Shown here piece by piece: positions 1-12,700 of a stretch of DNA of 38,896 nucleotides. Both the position numbers and the translations under genes were made by a program. This stretch comes from Hypsibius dujardini (taxonomy: Eukaryota > Tardigrada > Eutardigrada > Parachela > Hypsibiidae). The stretch is from the NCBI GenBank assembly GCA_001579985.1, contig LRSR01014617.1:1-38896 (forward strand), read 5' to 3'. Positions within the stretch are counted from its first letter, which is position 1. Each line of letters opens with the position of its first letter. The notes beneath the pieces were generated by a model. The model made no database searches. It saw nothing but the letters and a program-made list of their open reading frames with translations, and was not told where the DNA came from.

Positions 1-1307
1 CCCAGCATTTTAAAAATATGAGAGTGGGATCTCGCACCCGCATCTACTCTCGCTAAATACCGTATGAATGAATCCCGCGTTTAATGCCTATTCTCTCGAG
101 TAAACTTGTATAAAGTCGTGTGAAAACTCCTTTGATCATTGGGGAATTATTTTTGGCATAATGTAGTTCGATCTCCAAGTACACAATGCATGCAGAGCTT
201 TGTTAGTCCATCGCCAGTTCCATGTGTGTCTGGTTATCATCAGGATAAGTGTTTTGTCATGTGTAGAGACTCCTGTGACTCCTGACGCAGTACATTATGA
301 GGAGGCCATTCTGACAAGGGAATTTTGCAACTCTCCAAAACGAAATCTTGAACTGTTTTTAATTTTAACAGATGGTCCGTATTTTCAGAATCGTATGTAG
401 AAAAGCAAGAACTAAATACAGTCAGGCCCTAGTTGTCCTCCGGTTGCACAAAAACAAGTATGCGCATGCAGTTCCAGTTATGGCAGGCCGATAGAGTCAA
501 TCGGTGACTCACTAGCAAGCTGAAATTAAAGTTTTGGCTACCTTGGCCAAACAACAAATGCAAAAGATAAGGATCAGTATTTCGTTTGGACAATTCCCTG
601 TTAAAAGTACACGCAGCCGTTACTTGATAGTTTGAGGGAATTGTTGTTACACTGATTTCAAGTGACTGAACATCTGTTTGCTACAAGTGTCACTGCCCTC
701 TGGACGAAATTTCATTTTTCTGACTTATTGATTGTTGAATGATCATGGCGTTTGGAAAGCAAATCCCTCGGGATTCCCTTGTTCTTTTAAATTTGTTAAT
801 CTTTGACAGTCTTTTTGAGTTCCGTAATTACTGCGGTGTTGGGAGTTCGTGATTGGTCGGTAGGCATGGCTTGCTTGACCAGAAGTGTGCATTTAGCGGA
901 AGAATTTGAGTTATTTTTTAAGTCGTGAAACGCACGAACCGGAGAACAACTTGGGGATTGACTGTAGAAAACGACAGTGCTACCTTCACACAATTCCTCT
1001 TAGGACATCTTTGGTCATCAACCTGGGCCAAAAAACCGAGAGATTTCGAGAGGTATGGGCAGTCACCATTATGGGGAAAACGTCTAGCCATGTTGAAAAG
1101 AGAGGAAAGAGTGTCAAGAGAAAAGATTTGCTTCACAATACCTTTGTAGAGGTTGCGCGTCTTGCAGGTCCCCGCTGTAATACAGTACCATTAACGTGAT
1201 ACGAGACTAAAGCTAACTATCCTGTAATGCAATGACCTGAAATTTCCATTTACGGCAGCGCTCACGAAAAAAAGGTGCATGCAATAAAAATTGCACTGCA
1301 GCTTTCG
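1..1307. other. Flank 3' of the first receptor gene, no gene assigned
   Basis: No convincing gene. A short open stretch at about 921-1052 (VKRTNRRTTWGL, ending RDFER before GTATGG) lies between plausible splice sites on the plus strand. It has no recognisable homology and no supporting neighbour, so it is not called. Confidence 0.4.
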
Positions 1308-3039
1308 CTAACTACAATTCAACGCATACGACGTGACATTAGACGAATATAATTGAGGTGCAGTGTAGTGGCCATGGAGGAGCTGGTTGGCGAGCAGTAG
1401 AAACGATATAACAAAAGTCCAGACCTGTAGATAAAGAGAACTGGTTAATTAGGAGGGCTCCCCATCCCTGCTGAGTTAAGTCCGGCACACCACAAGAATT
1501 TTCATGCGACAGGCTTGACCCTCTACAGTTTTGGGGCACGATGTGTAATTCCTACGTGTTAAGGTCACCAGGAAGATAGCCAAAAACCGGCAAGATTGGT
1601 AATGTTTCTAATTAAAATATAATTTCTATTTTCACCACCCTTCGCCTTTTATGGAACGCAGGATGAAAGTGTCTAATGTAGAACGCTAGAATTCGCGTTG
1701 ACGCTAAACGATTTGATTGGCTTACAGAATACCGACGGAGCTTTCTTACCGAAACTAGCAAACCTCGTGTGTAGTGAAAGTATTCGTTTCCGCTGAAAAG
1801 AGCCACGTTATTGCGGCATGTCAGCTCAAATATGTGGAAGTTTTCGGCTAGTTTTCGTGCGGATATCTTAGGAGAAAAATTTTGCTTCATGAAATACTGC
1901 ATGGCTCATGGTTAAATATTCATTTGCTATAATCACCCGTTCCAAAACCTCCATCCGATCGGTCAATCCATGGAACAAGTAACTCAGTGTTTGGGCACGG
2001 TCCGACAGTTCCGCGCTCTGACAAGATTGATACGTTGAAATCGGTTCTGGAGTTCACATGACTTAAACTCGTATTACTGTACCCGTTCCAGTGCCAGGAC
2101 CATTGGCAAGGGCCAGACCGTGCTATATATTCCAAAAATGCAGACAGTAACCGCAATGTAGGCATAAATTAAGGGAGGGCTTGATGAGTTGAGGCTGAGT
2201 AGTTTAGTCGACTTGCAGAGAAGGCAAGCCGTGTCAGCGACAAAGGTGCAGAGAAAGACTCCTCCGAACGTCTCATTAATAGCATCCCTCACCAACATTA
2301 CAAGCAGATGAACCTTCATCCAACGTCCGAGATCATACTCTGACCGTGCAAGTAGTTCAGAGGTTAGCAGTCTTTCGGCGCTGATTCGATCGATTACTTC
2401 GCCCATCTGTACACCTAGCATTCGAATAATATCATAGAGTAGCGTCACCATTAGAACTGCAGAAGTGAAGACATGGAGTGACAAGACGAACGGCAACATC
2501 TCGAATATGAACTGGAATATACAATAGTGCCAAACGCGCATCCCCTTCATGAGAGCATCGTCCAGACATTCTCCGAAGTACCCATAACCTTTATAGCTCC
2601 AGGCAAATGCATACCAGCAAACGTGACTTACAGATGAGAGCACTAAGACGTACAAGGCCGTCGCTTGAAGTTTTTTTGCGTATTTGTTGGTTTCAGGACC
2701 AGCCACTCGGATGAGCTCTGCCAGCAGCCCACATAGTTTATTCCATTCAGTCGGCTTAAAAAACAGAGTTGCAAGCACGCAAAACGATCGAATTGCCATT
2801 GCGGTGTACGGAACATTGGACATGGTAGAGAGCAACCCGGTAGAGCCGAACGACTGCGTCGCGGGATATATGAAGCTTAGCATTAGCCTAGTGACATTGG
2901 CACAGGCTTGAAACGCCGCACCGCATAGTATGACCACAGCAACACAACTGCGGAAATACCCACAAGCGGATAACCGCAATCGCCGGGAAACAGGTATCAC
3001 TCCTAGAAACTCCATCAAAACTTCTTGACTTGTCCTCAT
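1308..3039 (-). CDS. Gustatory-receptor-like 7TM protein, complete 4-exon gene
   Basis: Probable membrane chemoreceptor of the gustatory-receptor-like class. Exons in transcript order are 3039-2083, 2017-1937, 1866-1750 and 1424-1308 (957, 81, 117 and 117 nt), all junctions GT-AG and phase 0, giving about 423 residues. Exon 1 starts at the ATG at 3039 and carries most of the hydrophobic helices. Exon 3 ends in YTRGLLVS just before a GTAAGA donor. Exon 4 opens with VWTFVISFLLLA, the position of the last helix (TM7) in this superfamily, and ends at TAG. Introns are 65, 70 and 325 bp. Three phase-0 introns near the C terminus are typical of arthropod gustatory receptors. The exon structure is matched by the genes at 9798 and 16494. 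No ligand can be inferred. The gene is divergent from the one at 4513. Confidence 0.75.
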
Positions 3040-3757
3040 CCTTGGGTCTACTCAAAGGCCTGCAGAGTACAAGCGTTACTTCATGCGCTTGGGTGAATGC
3101 TACGACATTTTTTTATCACGATGAGTATCAATTCGGGCACGAAAGTTCTCCAACTTCTCAATTTTATGGGCCGAGCGACCCTGATTACCACCTGCAGGCT
3201 GCCGCTGGACTTGTAGAAATATGAACTGCTCACGCTAGGCTATTAGCGGACACGTATTGAAGTTCTTCAAACTCAATCGTCACGTGTATACGCACCAGGG
3301 CAGTATCCGTAAACTGCCATTAGGTTTCGGCTAACAAACTAAAAAGAGGAAAGACCAAGTCAGAAATATTGCTAGAGCAGCATAACGTAACGTATTAGAT
3401 CTTTATTTGCGTTACGTAACCTGAGAAATCCATCAGTACGAGCATGGGAGAGTAGTTTGAAAAAGCGGCGTTTATTACTGAATGGGCCTTGCGATCTCCT
3501 TGGTGATGCATGCCCCCTCCTACCCCAAGGGAACATCCCAGGGCGGCAACTAAATCTGTTTTCCGAGTCAGCAACCCTATTAGGATTATTTACCGTTACG
3601 ACAGCTACGTAAACTTTATTTTGCTAAGGCACGCATGGGAATTACGCTAGCTACGATTACGGCAACTTTACTGCTAGTACGATGAGTCTGGCCAATTCCT
3701 AAGCGCCACGTTTCCAAAAGCGTGCAACTAGCAGCGCCAATACAGTGTGATCACAGT

Positions 3758-4309
3758 CAGGGGCTCGCTTACGGGCCTTGCAAGTCAGAATCAGGACCCC
3801 CATGGTAGGGCCAGGGGGTCGGCAAAGGGGCTAAATGCTTCTTTTTTCAAACTCTTTTTTCAAACTCTTTTTTCAAATTTGGTCTCTTGTGCCCAGTCAG
3901 TGGCGGATTGAGGTCGGCCCGGATGGGATGGCGAAAATTGTTTTGCCGCCTCTTCCATGAGTCCTTGGGATTCCAAAACATTTTCAAAAGCAACAGTGTT
4001 TTCATGAAATTAGGACCGTTCTTGAATGCTTTGAACCTCTCATGTGTGTTTATCAATCGAGAGCTTATATTGGACCCCAAGAAACCTCAGATTTGAACGA
4101 AAAGCTGCAAATTTTTCAAATGTTTTGAAATATAATCGGCCCTTTGGAAGTCAGGATCCAACACCCTACCAAGTTTTAAAATGATCAGAGATTATAGACC
4201 GAAGTTTCTGCTTAATTTTAAAAAGAATGCATTTTGCCTCTTAACCCACCCCTGGCCCTCCCATGAGGAGTCCTGGCTTTGACCTGTAAGGACCCCAAAC
4301 GAGCCCCTG
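3758..4309. mobile_element. hAT-like non-autonomous element, older copy
   Basis: This roughly 552-bp segment lies between the divergent receptor genes. It has roughly 60-bp terminal inverted repeats: the left end starts CAGGGGCTCG, and the right end (read in reverse) starts CAGGGGCTCG too. They continue with matching GGCCTTG/GGTCCTTA and AGGGCCAGGGG blocks. It shares its ends and a GGCAAAGGG(G)CTAAATGC-like block with the element at 17518-18019. No intact 8-bp target duplication remains. No transposase frame is present. Confidence 0.7.
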
Positions 4310-4512
4310 ATGGTAACTAGAAATTGGCCAGACTCCTCGTATTAAACGTTTATGATCTTGGATCATCTTCGCAGGCTACGTTTTGTACGTGGAAATGCAT
4401 ATCAGGATCTTTTAACATTTCGTCTATTTTTTTCGTGGACAGAGGAGCTTAAGCTATACTTTAAGGATATCTATACCAATCAACGGCAGGTGTTCCTTAT
4501 CCGCAAAATGTA

Positions 4513-5601
4513 ATGATGCCATCCAATGGCGGCCAGAGTTTTAATGCCATCTTTTCCATACAAAGCGAGGTGCTCACACTCTGCGGATTTATTTCGCCTA
4601 ACAGTGCAGCGACGGTTGAGCTTCCAGCGAGAAGCACATTGGGATGTCTGCGATCGACCGTGGGGGCAGCAACTGCTGTACTGATTCTGATCAGCACGCT
4701 GTATCCCACCGCAATGAGCATTTCCAAGATACTCCTCGTACTAGTAACGGCCAACTCGACCACGGAATCGAAACAATTCGGACTCATTGAGTTCATGGAA
4801 CAAATACCCTACATTTTGATAAATCTGCGTGCATTTGTGGTACTGCTGGAATTTTTCCTTAAGCGTCACCGGTGGACCACACTGTCAATGGAGGCCTCGC
4901 AAGTATTTTGCCAGCTCCAGCCTCCGCTTCCCTATCGTTATTACGCGTGCGCCACAGCAAGGGGAATCTCTTGGTTCGCGTTCGCGCTCACTGCAGCGGC
5001 GGCCGTGGGATGGGAGTCTATGAATCAGATCGACATCTTCGTATCTAATCCGAACCGCACGTTACTATCCGACGACGTCTGGAGACCCTTGCCGATAAAA
5101 GTTCACGCGTGGCAGCACATCATCCATCTTGCTTTGTTTCGGCTGCTACCATTTATTCTCTCGCAGCAGGTCTATTTATGCGCTATGTCGCTTGCTCGAG
5201 TTGTCTACTTACGTCTTGACCAGTTGAAGCGGAGTATAGCCCGGGAAATCGCTGAACATACATTGTGTGCAGACTGGCACTGGCATTCGCACTGGTCCAA
5301 TACACTGGCTGCATCGAACAGTAGACAAATCCGATTGTTAGCCACAAAACAAAGCCTGGCGCAATGGGAGGCATGTCATTTCCAGTTGTTACGTCTGACA
5401 GACTCAGTGAATTGTCATTTTCAGTGGACTTTTTTGGCGGGGTTTGGGATCGATTACCTGACCATCCTTTGCATGGCATCCCGAATGGTTACCGGCACGG
5501 CACACACGGTACTTAATAACGTCTTCGCCGTGGGCACCATGGCGCTTTTCGGAGTCTACATTGCCGGATCGGCCATCACGTTCATTCGGGTGCACGATAC
5601 G
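4513..5601 (+). CDS. Gustatory-receptor-like 7TM protein, exon 1
   Basis: First and largest exon (363 codons) of a second receptor of the same family. It starts at the second ATG of a tandem ATGATG at 4513; an ATG at 4508 is followed at once by a stop. Family landmarks are visible: a PYILINLRAFVVLLEFFLKR stretch corresponding to PYGVINLRRLVVLAVFFYKR at 9798, PFILSQQVYLCAMSLARVV, and a C-terminal FIRVHDT before a GTAGGA donor at 5602. The paralogues splice at the same place, after VHNQ. The exon has no internal stop. The downstream exons are only partly located (see 5699 and 7839), so it is unclear whether the whole gene still works. Confidence 0.7.
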
Positions 5602-5698
5602 GTAGGAATTGCATATAGTAATTTTTTAACTCTTTGAAACCCCCGAGGCCTGGTGAGACCAAAACTGTTGAATTGTATTTTCTGAGCACTCTTTTCAG

Positions 5699-5790
5699 CC
5701 GATCTATTTGAAGTTTTGCAATTGATCATTTCAATGATTAATCAAAGGATAAGGAAATTGAAATTTTTGTCAACCATCAGTCAGTGATAA
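5699..5790 (+). other. Possible exon 2 of the receptor gene at 4513
   Basis: A strong acceptor (CTCTTTTCAG) lies 97 bp after the exon 1 donor, where the paralogues have their 81-nt exon 2. In the expected phase it stops after eight codons. Shifted by one base it reads DLFEVLQLIISMINQR, resembling LADTIHALTNRF of the gene at 9798. Exon 1 could instead run on to a phase-1 GTAATT donor near 5617. That would restore this frame and line up GIAYTDL with GYSLADT, but no good phase-0 donor then follows. The boundary is uncertain, and the frame problem may mean decay. Confidence 0.3.
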
Positions 5791-5827
5791 AGTTTCCGAG
5801 TGAGCCGCTAACTCGTAAACTTTATCA
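5785..5827. repeat. Short hairpin
   Basis: 17-bp arms TGATAAAGTTTCCGAGT (5785-5801) and its near-perfect reverse complement (5811-5827), with one mismatch and a 9-nt loop. It lies in non-coding sequence downstream of the receptor exon at 4513. Function unknown. Confidence 0.6.
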
Positions 5828-7838
5828 TAGACTTTTCGAAATATTGAATTGCAACAAATGTTTTTGCAACTATCGAAAACGAACAAATTTTAGCTAAGCT
5901 TCGAGCTAAAAAATTCAGGCTGCAATGATTTTGAAATTGTAGTCGAGATGGCCAGGAAAAGAATTGGATCCTGAGGAACGATACCTCGGCATTAAAGAGG
6001 TTTCTGAACGGACCACGATAACGGTTACGATACGATATGGCCTTGCGACGTCACGAAAAGGGGCGTAACGTTGCTCGTATTAATCGATCGTTTATCGGGA
6101 CACGATACGCACGTAGGCGTATCGTGGTGTCTTCTGACCCTCATCGATAAAAAACTGACCATTAAATTCTACACCTAAAATATGAAAGTAGTAGAGATTT
6201 GTTTCCTGGCTTTTTGAGATTAACTGCGGACTGGGAGCGAATGGACCGAAAGTTATGCCAATTCTTGTGGGTACCACTCGAACCATGTCACTGCTATGCA
6301 ATCTGCTTGTTTACTTTTTTCGGGGAATTATTACTTCTGGACTGCTGGTTTTTCTGCCATCCCAAAGTATGAGAACACTAGACATCATTTCCTTTATTTA
6401 ATTTTGTAACCTATGAGTGTTTTGGCAGTTGATATTTGAATAGCAGAACGTTTTGGCAGGCTATCCTATATCATGCGATGGTTTTCGATTGATCGAGTTG
6501 ATTAACATCATCTCGTAAGCAATATCTTTGGGTTCCTGCTGAAATCTAGATTTCTGTTTCCGTCTTGTTCGGAGAAGATTTTTTTCTCTAAATAATTTAT
6601 TGCAACTGGCACTCGTTCAGTTGATTACTTGATCAAGGAAACCTGTTTGTTGATTCAATATTTTAACGCTTGCAAATTAAAAACTCAAGCGGCAAAGATA
6701 CTGTGTACTTGATTGGCCGAAGATCGATAAATTAAGCTACTGCATAGATTTGCTCGAAATTAAGCCGAATTAACCAATCAGGAGGTCGTGCACATTCAAT
6801 TTACTGTAATCTCCCGTCGTATCACACTGACAAAATTATAATGCAATCAAGTTAAATTCAATAAAAGAGCAATAGTGCTCAAATTATGAATTCTTTGTCC
6901 AGCGTAATAGTTATGGGCGCCACTCCGAACGCACTGGCCAACCCGTTACAATACCGGTAATGATATCGGTATCGGTAGTATCATAATGTTACTGTTGTCG
7001 GGGTCCACTCCGATACAGAGATACAACACAGGGAAAAACGTGCTAACTTGTACTGTAAGTCATTGTTTGACGCGCTAAGGCGAGTGCGCTTATTGCACTC
7101 TTTAGCACTTGCTGGGATTAAAAAGTTCTTTCGCTTTTGTGACCTCCTGCGGACCACATGGGCAACAATGTATACTCAAACTACCTCAGTTCCAGAAAGT
7201 TTACCCATCCCAATTTCTTTTACGCAATCAGTCTACGGGATGTCTCGGTGCCCTTTTAACCATCCTTTACAACGCCTACCAGAGTCTATATTCCTGAATA
7301 ATCGTACAGAGAACTGAGACTGAAGGTTTGATGAGTCACAAAAGTGATAAACGCATTTACGTTTCTAGAGCTCGCAACTGTTTAAGCCTGTTGGTGAATT
7401 GAGCACTGCCGTTGGACACCACAATGACAAAGACGAGGTACTGTAAAATGCAGTTTAATACATATGCCATATATATTCGGTAGCATGTAAAATCTTGGGT
7501 TCGCAACTGACAAGTCGTATTCTGCATTGTGTTTTTCAGAACGTTACGTAAAAATGTTCTTGGCAATTACGAGCATACGCAGTGAACATTAAATTAATTA
7601 CGATCGAGTCACTCCCCTCCTAATACAAATGGCATTTTAATTACGTAAGCGAATGGCCAATTCTTTCAATTCTTAGAGATCTCTGCTGTGAATAGGCCTT
7701 GTGTAACCATCAAAGTGCTAGGCTAAGCGGAAGCATTCTCAAATCCTCCTTATCCTGAAACCTTCTGGTGATAGCCTTATAAACTTGACTGCACATGTTC
7801 CAGCAAGTCAGGGATGTTACAGTATTCTGCTTTATCAG
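5828..7838. other. Presumed large intron or decayed region of the second receptor gene
   Basis: AT-rich sequence between the tentative exon 2 and exon 3. It has no open frame with recognisable content. Two patches rich in ACGATACG/CGGTATCG-like palindromic words occur near 6015-6130 and 6945-6985. Confidence 0.45.
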
Positions 7839-7952
7839 GAGCAACGACGCTTATGGGTCGGTTTAGGCCGCTTCGAGCGCATCTGTCTTACCAACATTTG
7901 CTACTGTCACGGATTCAAACTCGTTGTGTACACACGGAACTTTTTGGTTCAG
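7839..7952 (+). CDS. Probable exon 3 of the receptor gene at 4513
   Basis: A 38-codon exon lies between a pyrimidine-rich acceptor (TTCTGCTTTATCAG) and a GTGAGA donor, both phase 0. It encodes EQRRLWVGLGRFERIC and ends VVYTRNFLVQ. This matches the ends of exon 3 in the paralogues (HYTRGLLVS at 1750, SFTRAIITG at 12857). Its length of 114 nt equals exon 3 of the copy at 18317. It lies 2.2 kb beyond exon 1. No convincing TM7 exon follows: candidates near 8006 and 8146 are hydrophobic but short or in the wrong phase. Confidence 0.5.
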
Positions 7953-9797
7953 GTGAGACTAATCATGAGATAATACTTTTCGACACAATAACCGAAGTTA
8001 GTTTCATATATTTTTATATCCGTCGGCCGTGTATAGGCACTCATTTCCGCTGTATCGTTTGTGATCCTGGCAAAGAATGTCTTACACAAGAATCTCTCGT
8101 CAAACCCTTAGACAGTTGCAAACTGAAAAAGGTTCTCTTCAATTGTAGGCTGATGTCTGCTCTGCTGATGACCCTATCCTCCAGATCACTTTGAATATGA
8201 TCTCAATTTGGTTTCTTTGGTTAAAATATTTTAGCAACTCCCCATGTTTTGAAGCTTAAGCTTAAAGCTTTGACTTCAAGCTGGATCGATGTCCACGACT
8301 TGGACAACACATCTATTGTAAGTATAGTCAACAATATGCCTGCAGCGCTGCCACTAAATGTTTTTCCGCGTACACATATCATAACATTGGGTGACCATGC
8401 CCTCCGCAATAGAAAGATCGTGGTCGCGCCCTCCTCGCCCTCGGAGAGAAAAACCTCTCATCCAGCGTACAATCTGACAACTATAAGCAACTCGTCCAAA
8501 TTTGAGATTCTCGCCGACTATATACAGTGTCATGTGATCGCGCGTGAGATCTCGAATGAGATCGCGTACACGATGTTTTTCAAATCGCTCGGCGAACGAT
8601 TTGAAAACGTTTCACGGGTGGACTTCTGTATACAATCAATGCTTGCAAGTCCGCATCCTTTTCGCAAATCCTTGTTTTTCAGTTCTCCCATTACTGTTCT
8701 TATGTACAATTAAAAATATATTTCTGGATGTTTTTTCCTTTGTTTTGTTCATCCGCGATTGATCGGGGCCTGTTGGATTTGGCCCTTTGGGAAGATCAAC
8801 AGGAGACTCCGACGCAACAGATTTTTGCGGTTTTTTAACAAAGAATAAATTTGCTTGATCAAGTAGGAATTTTCAAGTGAAATTTGAGGTTGGAATTTTC
8901 GGGGAAAAGACCGGGAAGAGAATTTTAATTTCGCATTTTGCTGATCCAGCTCGTACGATTGAAACTACATTGCTTGATTTTTTGTAAGAAAATGAGAAAA
9001 CAAGTTTGAGACCTGGAATGGGTCACAACACGCGAAAACAGCGATGTATTTGCATATCTCATCTCACGCCTTATCCAGTCGGCCATCCAGACTACATCAG
9101 GGCCTATTTTTATTTTAATGTTAATTCAGACGTGTGTACGTTCAACGCTCACACCACACCAAGGGATGGGGGCAATAACTAACGTAACTCGGGACGACAA
9201 GTTACGAAGGTCAATCCCTTGCAAACTACACGAAGCAAGGTGAATATTGACTACATAGCTCAACGGCTCAAATCGTCCGTGCCCAACGTTTTTGCCCATA
9301 CCAAACAAGCACTAAACATGAAGCACGCCAGCAAGTTCATGTACACACTAAAAAAGCTGAAAGCCTGTCCTAGTTCAACAAAGATGACGTCTGATGAACC
9401 CGACGACTTAGGCTTTAATTTTGCTAAGCTATGCTTTCGAAAAACTTTACTATAATAATTTAGGCACAATTTAGTTTAGGCACAATTTACTTATTAAATT
9501 GTGCCTAGAGATATGAAATTTGGTTCTCCTCCGTAACATGAGCTCACAAACGTACGCTCATTGACAGGGGAAATAAACTACGATAAACGATGCCGAATGG
9601 ATGAAAGCCGTTAAAATGACACTATTGCATAATATGCAGGTTTCAGCTCTAACACACCGATCTCTTAGAACGCTATTCATCTCTGTTCGCATAAGTCCTT
9701 GAAACACCTGAATGTATAAACTGCATGTACTACACGCAGACATTAGTGATCGGTTCGCATACCTCAGATACCTTAGTCACCGGTTGACCGGACAATC
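7953..9797. other. Region before the third receptor gene, no gene assigned
   Basis: Contains an open frame of about 154 codons at 8249-8713 that begins at TTG and has no recognisable domain, so it is not called. A short fold-back is present near 9463-9507: TAGGCACAATTTA twice in direct order, then its reverse complement. The final exon of the gene at 4513 should be here but I cannot identify it. Confidence 0.4.
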
Positions 9798-12700
9798 ATG
9801 GCCATGAACGGTTGCAATTCCAGCATTCGTCAGACCCTCGTTCTGCAATTTGTTGGCTTCCTACCTCTACCATCACATCAACTGAAAGTTGCCCCTCAAA
9901 CAGTTAACTGGTCAAAAGTGAATACACTGGCCCGTGCTAGTCCAGCCATCCTACTTCTCATCGGCACGTTCTACTTCACCTACATTCAAGGCGCCATGTC
10001 GTATCACGAAATTTTCATATTTACACCGACCAACCCTCATACAAACCCATTGCTCTCAGCCATGGTGGACCTTCCTTATGGGGTTATCAATCTCCGTAGA
10101 CTGGTTGTTCTCGCAGTGTTCTTCTACAAACGCCACTCGTGGTGTGAGCTGTCCCAGCAGACTCAGGAACTGCTGCACCTGGCACGCACCGCCACCGCTG
10201 CCGGTCAATTTTCCCGTAAAACCACGCTTCTGTCCGGCTTCCTGCTGACCGTCACTGCTCTTGGACACGTGACTTGGGAGCTGGCGGAATGGTACTATTT
10301 CTGGAGCCCGGGCGACCCCTCAGACAACCTTCCAGTGTTCTCTGCGGTTTCGGTGGTACCGGTGCCCAACGACACATACGAGTGGCCATATATCACCCTA
10401 TACATCTGCTTTTCCTTTGTACCCTTTATCCTTTCCCAGCAGGTGTACGGCTGTGCGATGGTCCTTGCCAGCATTGTCGGATGTGTCCTCACAGCCATGG
10501 AGCAGGACATGCTGAGGGTGTGCCGACAATGGATGGATCCAGTTCACCGATCTAGCTTAAACGACTTGGCTAGAAAGGTTGCTAAGTGGGAGTACCTTCA
10601 TTCCCAGGCCCTTCTGGTTGTTGAAGCGATGAATCGGTTTTTTGGCGAAATCTTTTTGTTCACGTATTTTCTGGGTGTTATGGTGGCTGTCAGCTACGCG
10701 GGTTCGTTCATTGTTGAAACCGATCGTTCTCTCATGTTCTATTGTGTCTCCATCGGGGGTTTCGCACTGTTTAGTGCATATGCCATGTTCCTGCCGCTTC
10801 CGTTCGTGCTTGTGCACAATCAGGTACCTCAAAAGCAGCTTTCATGCTCGCCGGCTCTGAGTCCTCTTGTCTAACCTTATTTTCACCGAAGGGATACAGC
10901 CTAGCGGATACGATACATGCCTTGACCAACCGCTTTAGTGAAAATAGTCCAGTTGCAGGACCGGGTATTCTGGTGAGTTGATTAGTGATAAATGGCTGCC
11001 TAAACTATACTGATACCGTTACTACAAATGTTACTGACAAGGGGTCGGAACGGTAGGTGACACGCCGATCTCCGTGAATTTTTTTGCAGATAGTGGACTA
11101 AACAAGTAGATTTTAGAAAAATATTTCATCTGCTAAGGTGTTCTGGTCTCGGCACATCGGTCATCAGTATAAATACTAAAATATTTCTAGTAATTTGTAA
11201 AAAAGAAATTTACTTCGGTAACTTTAGCCTTTTAATTTTGGCGGAATTTTAAATGTTTAAATGTACGTGTAATATATATTTTCACTGCAAAAAGAATGGT
11301 TCTTGAAAAACTTTAAAATAAAAATTGTCTGACTCTACCTATCTAAAAATTTATTTGGAATTAATTGGCAATTAATTAATAATTTTATGTGTGAGTGGGC
11401 GGAGCTATTGGGGTTGACGTAGCTCGGTGAGAATAAACTGGGTTGAGAAACAGCCCTTAGCTCCGCCCCCTGGTGTCAAAAAGTATCATCGTTAATGCTA
11501 ATTAACTTCATTTTTAAAAATATCTAGAAACATTATAGTATTTATTCTGGTGAACGCCGACGTTGTTCAAGCTCAGCAGTGGTGTTGTACGTACCACAGA
11601 AAATGAATGACTTTTGCAGGCCGTGGATCAAACAATCAATCGTTAAAATGAATAGACAATAGGAAAGACATTACCGGAAATTCCCGATTTTCCTGCCGAG
11701 ATCAGAGCTCCTTAGCAGACGAAATATTCTAAAATCTACTTATTTAGTCCTCCATTTGTAAACAAAATTTCAGGGAGATTGGCATGTCACCTACCATTCC
11801 GACCCCTTAAGAGAATTGTGTCAGATGTATTACACTAAAAGAAAAGAATTCGGAACAACTGTATATGAGAAAACTAATTAGTTGGCCTTCACGACCATGT
11901 TAAAGATTAGTGTTTTTTGTTATGATTACAAACAAAAATCTAAATTGATTTCATCGGCCAGCCTCTAATTTTTTTGGCAGAATTTCAAAGTCGGGTAATC
12001 ACTAAAGATTCCATTTATCCTAATTTTGGCTAAGAACTGCGACTTTCGGAAAAGGCTTTACATTCTAATTTTTGACATCATCTTGGTTCAAATTCAATGA
12101 GGAATCGATCAGCGGAATTTTCTTTTGGATGCCAGAGGGTGATGCTATTAGTCAGTTTCAATTCAGGCCGGAAACTTCCGAATGACATTAAAGATACATG
12201 TGAGACGACCTGTTCTCCCCCCGAGAACTCGGAAGTCCTGTTGACTTTATGATGCGCGAGATTTACGAGTACTGCTTTTCAGAATTATTACTTGCACAAC
12301 AAATCGAGAGAAGCCGTAATAGCAAGATGATAAAAATTAGACTGAAGATAGAAATGAAAGCGATAAGTCGAGTCTCGAACCAGACTGAGTCGAGATTCAA
12401 TAAATTTTAAATCAAATTTGAAAAGGAATTGGTTCAAAAAACGTGAAATCAATCTTTCGAAAACCCAAGTTTTCATAGCGAAAATATGGGAAATGGAATC
12501 TTCCAGTCATTTACCTAGTTCGATATTTCAAAAAAGTTTTACAGCTTCACCGATGAAATAAATTTTATTTTGTTATCTTTTGTGTTGAACTAATTAAAAA
12601 ATATAGTTAAGACATTTTGGGTTCTCCCTTCAGAATATCGTCTCGATTTAGTTCAACTCTTTGGTATCTTTTAATTTTTGTCATCTCTCACTGGTTGCAC

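Noticed and set aside
906-1199. Overlapping open frames suggesting a small gene on the plus strand
   Set aside because: They start at TTG or GTG, show no domain, and the opposite strand is open as well; one stretch has splice-like edges but nothing to join to.
7814-8194. 126-codon ATG frame
   Set aside because: It overlaps the probable receptor exon 3 (7839-7952), which is in a different frame and has family homology; the ATG frame is taken as a shadow.
8249-8713. 154-codon open frame
   Set aside because: It begins at TTG, has no recognisable motif or plausible splice partners, and lies in AT-rich intergenic sequence.
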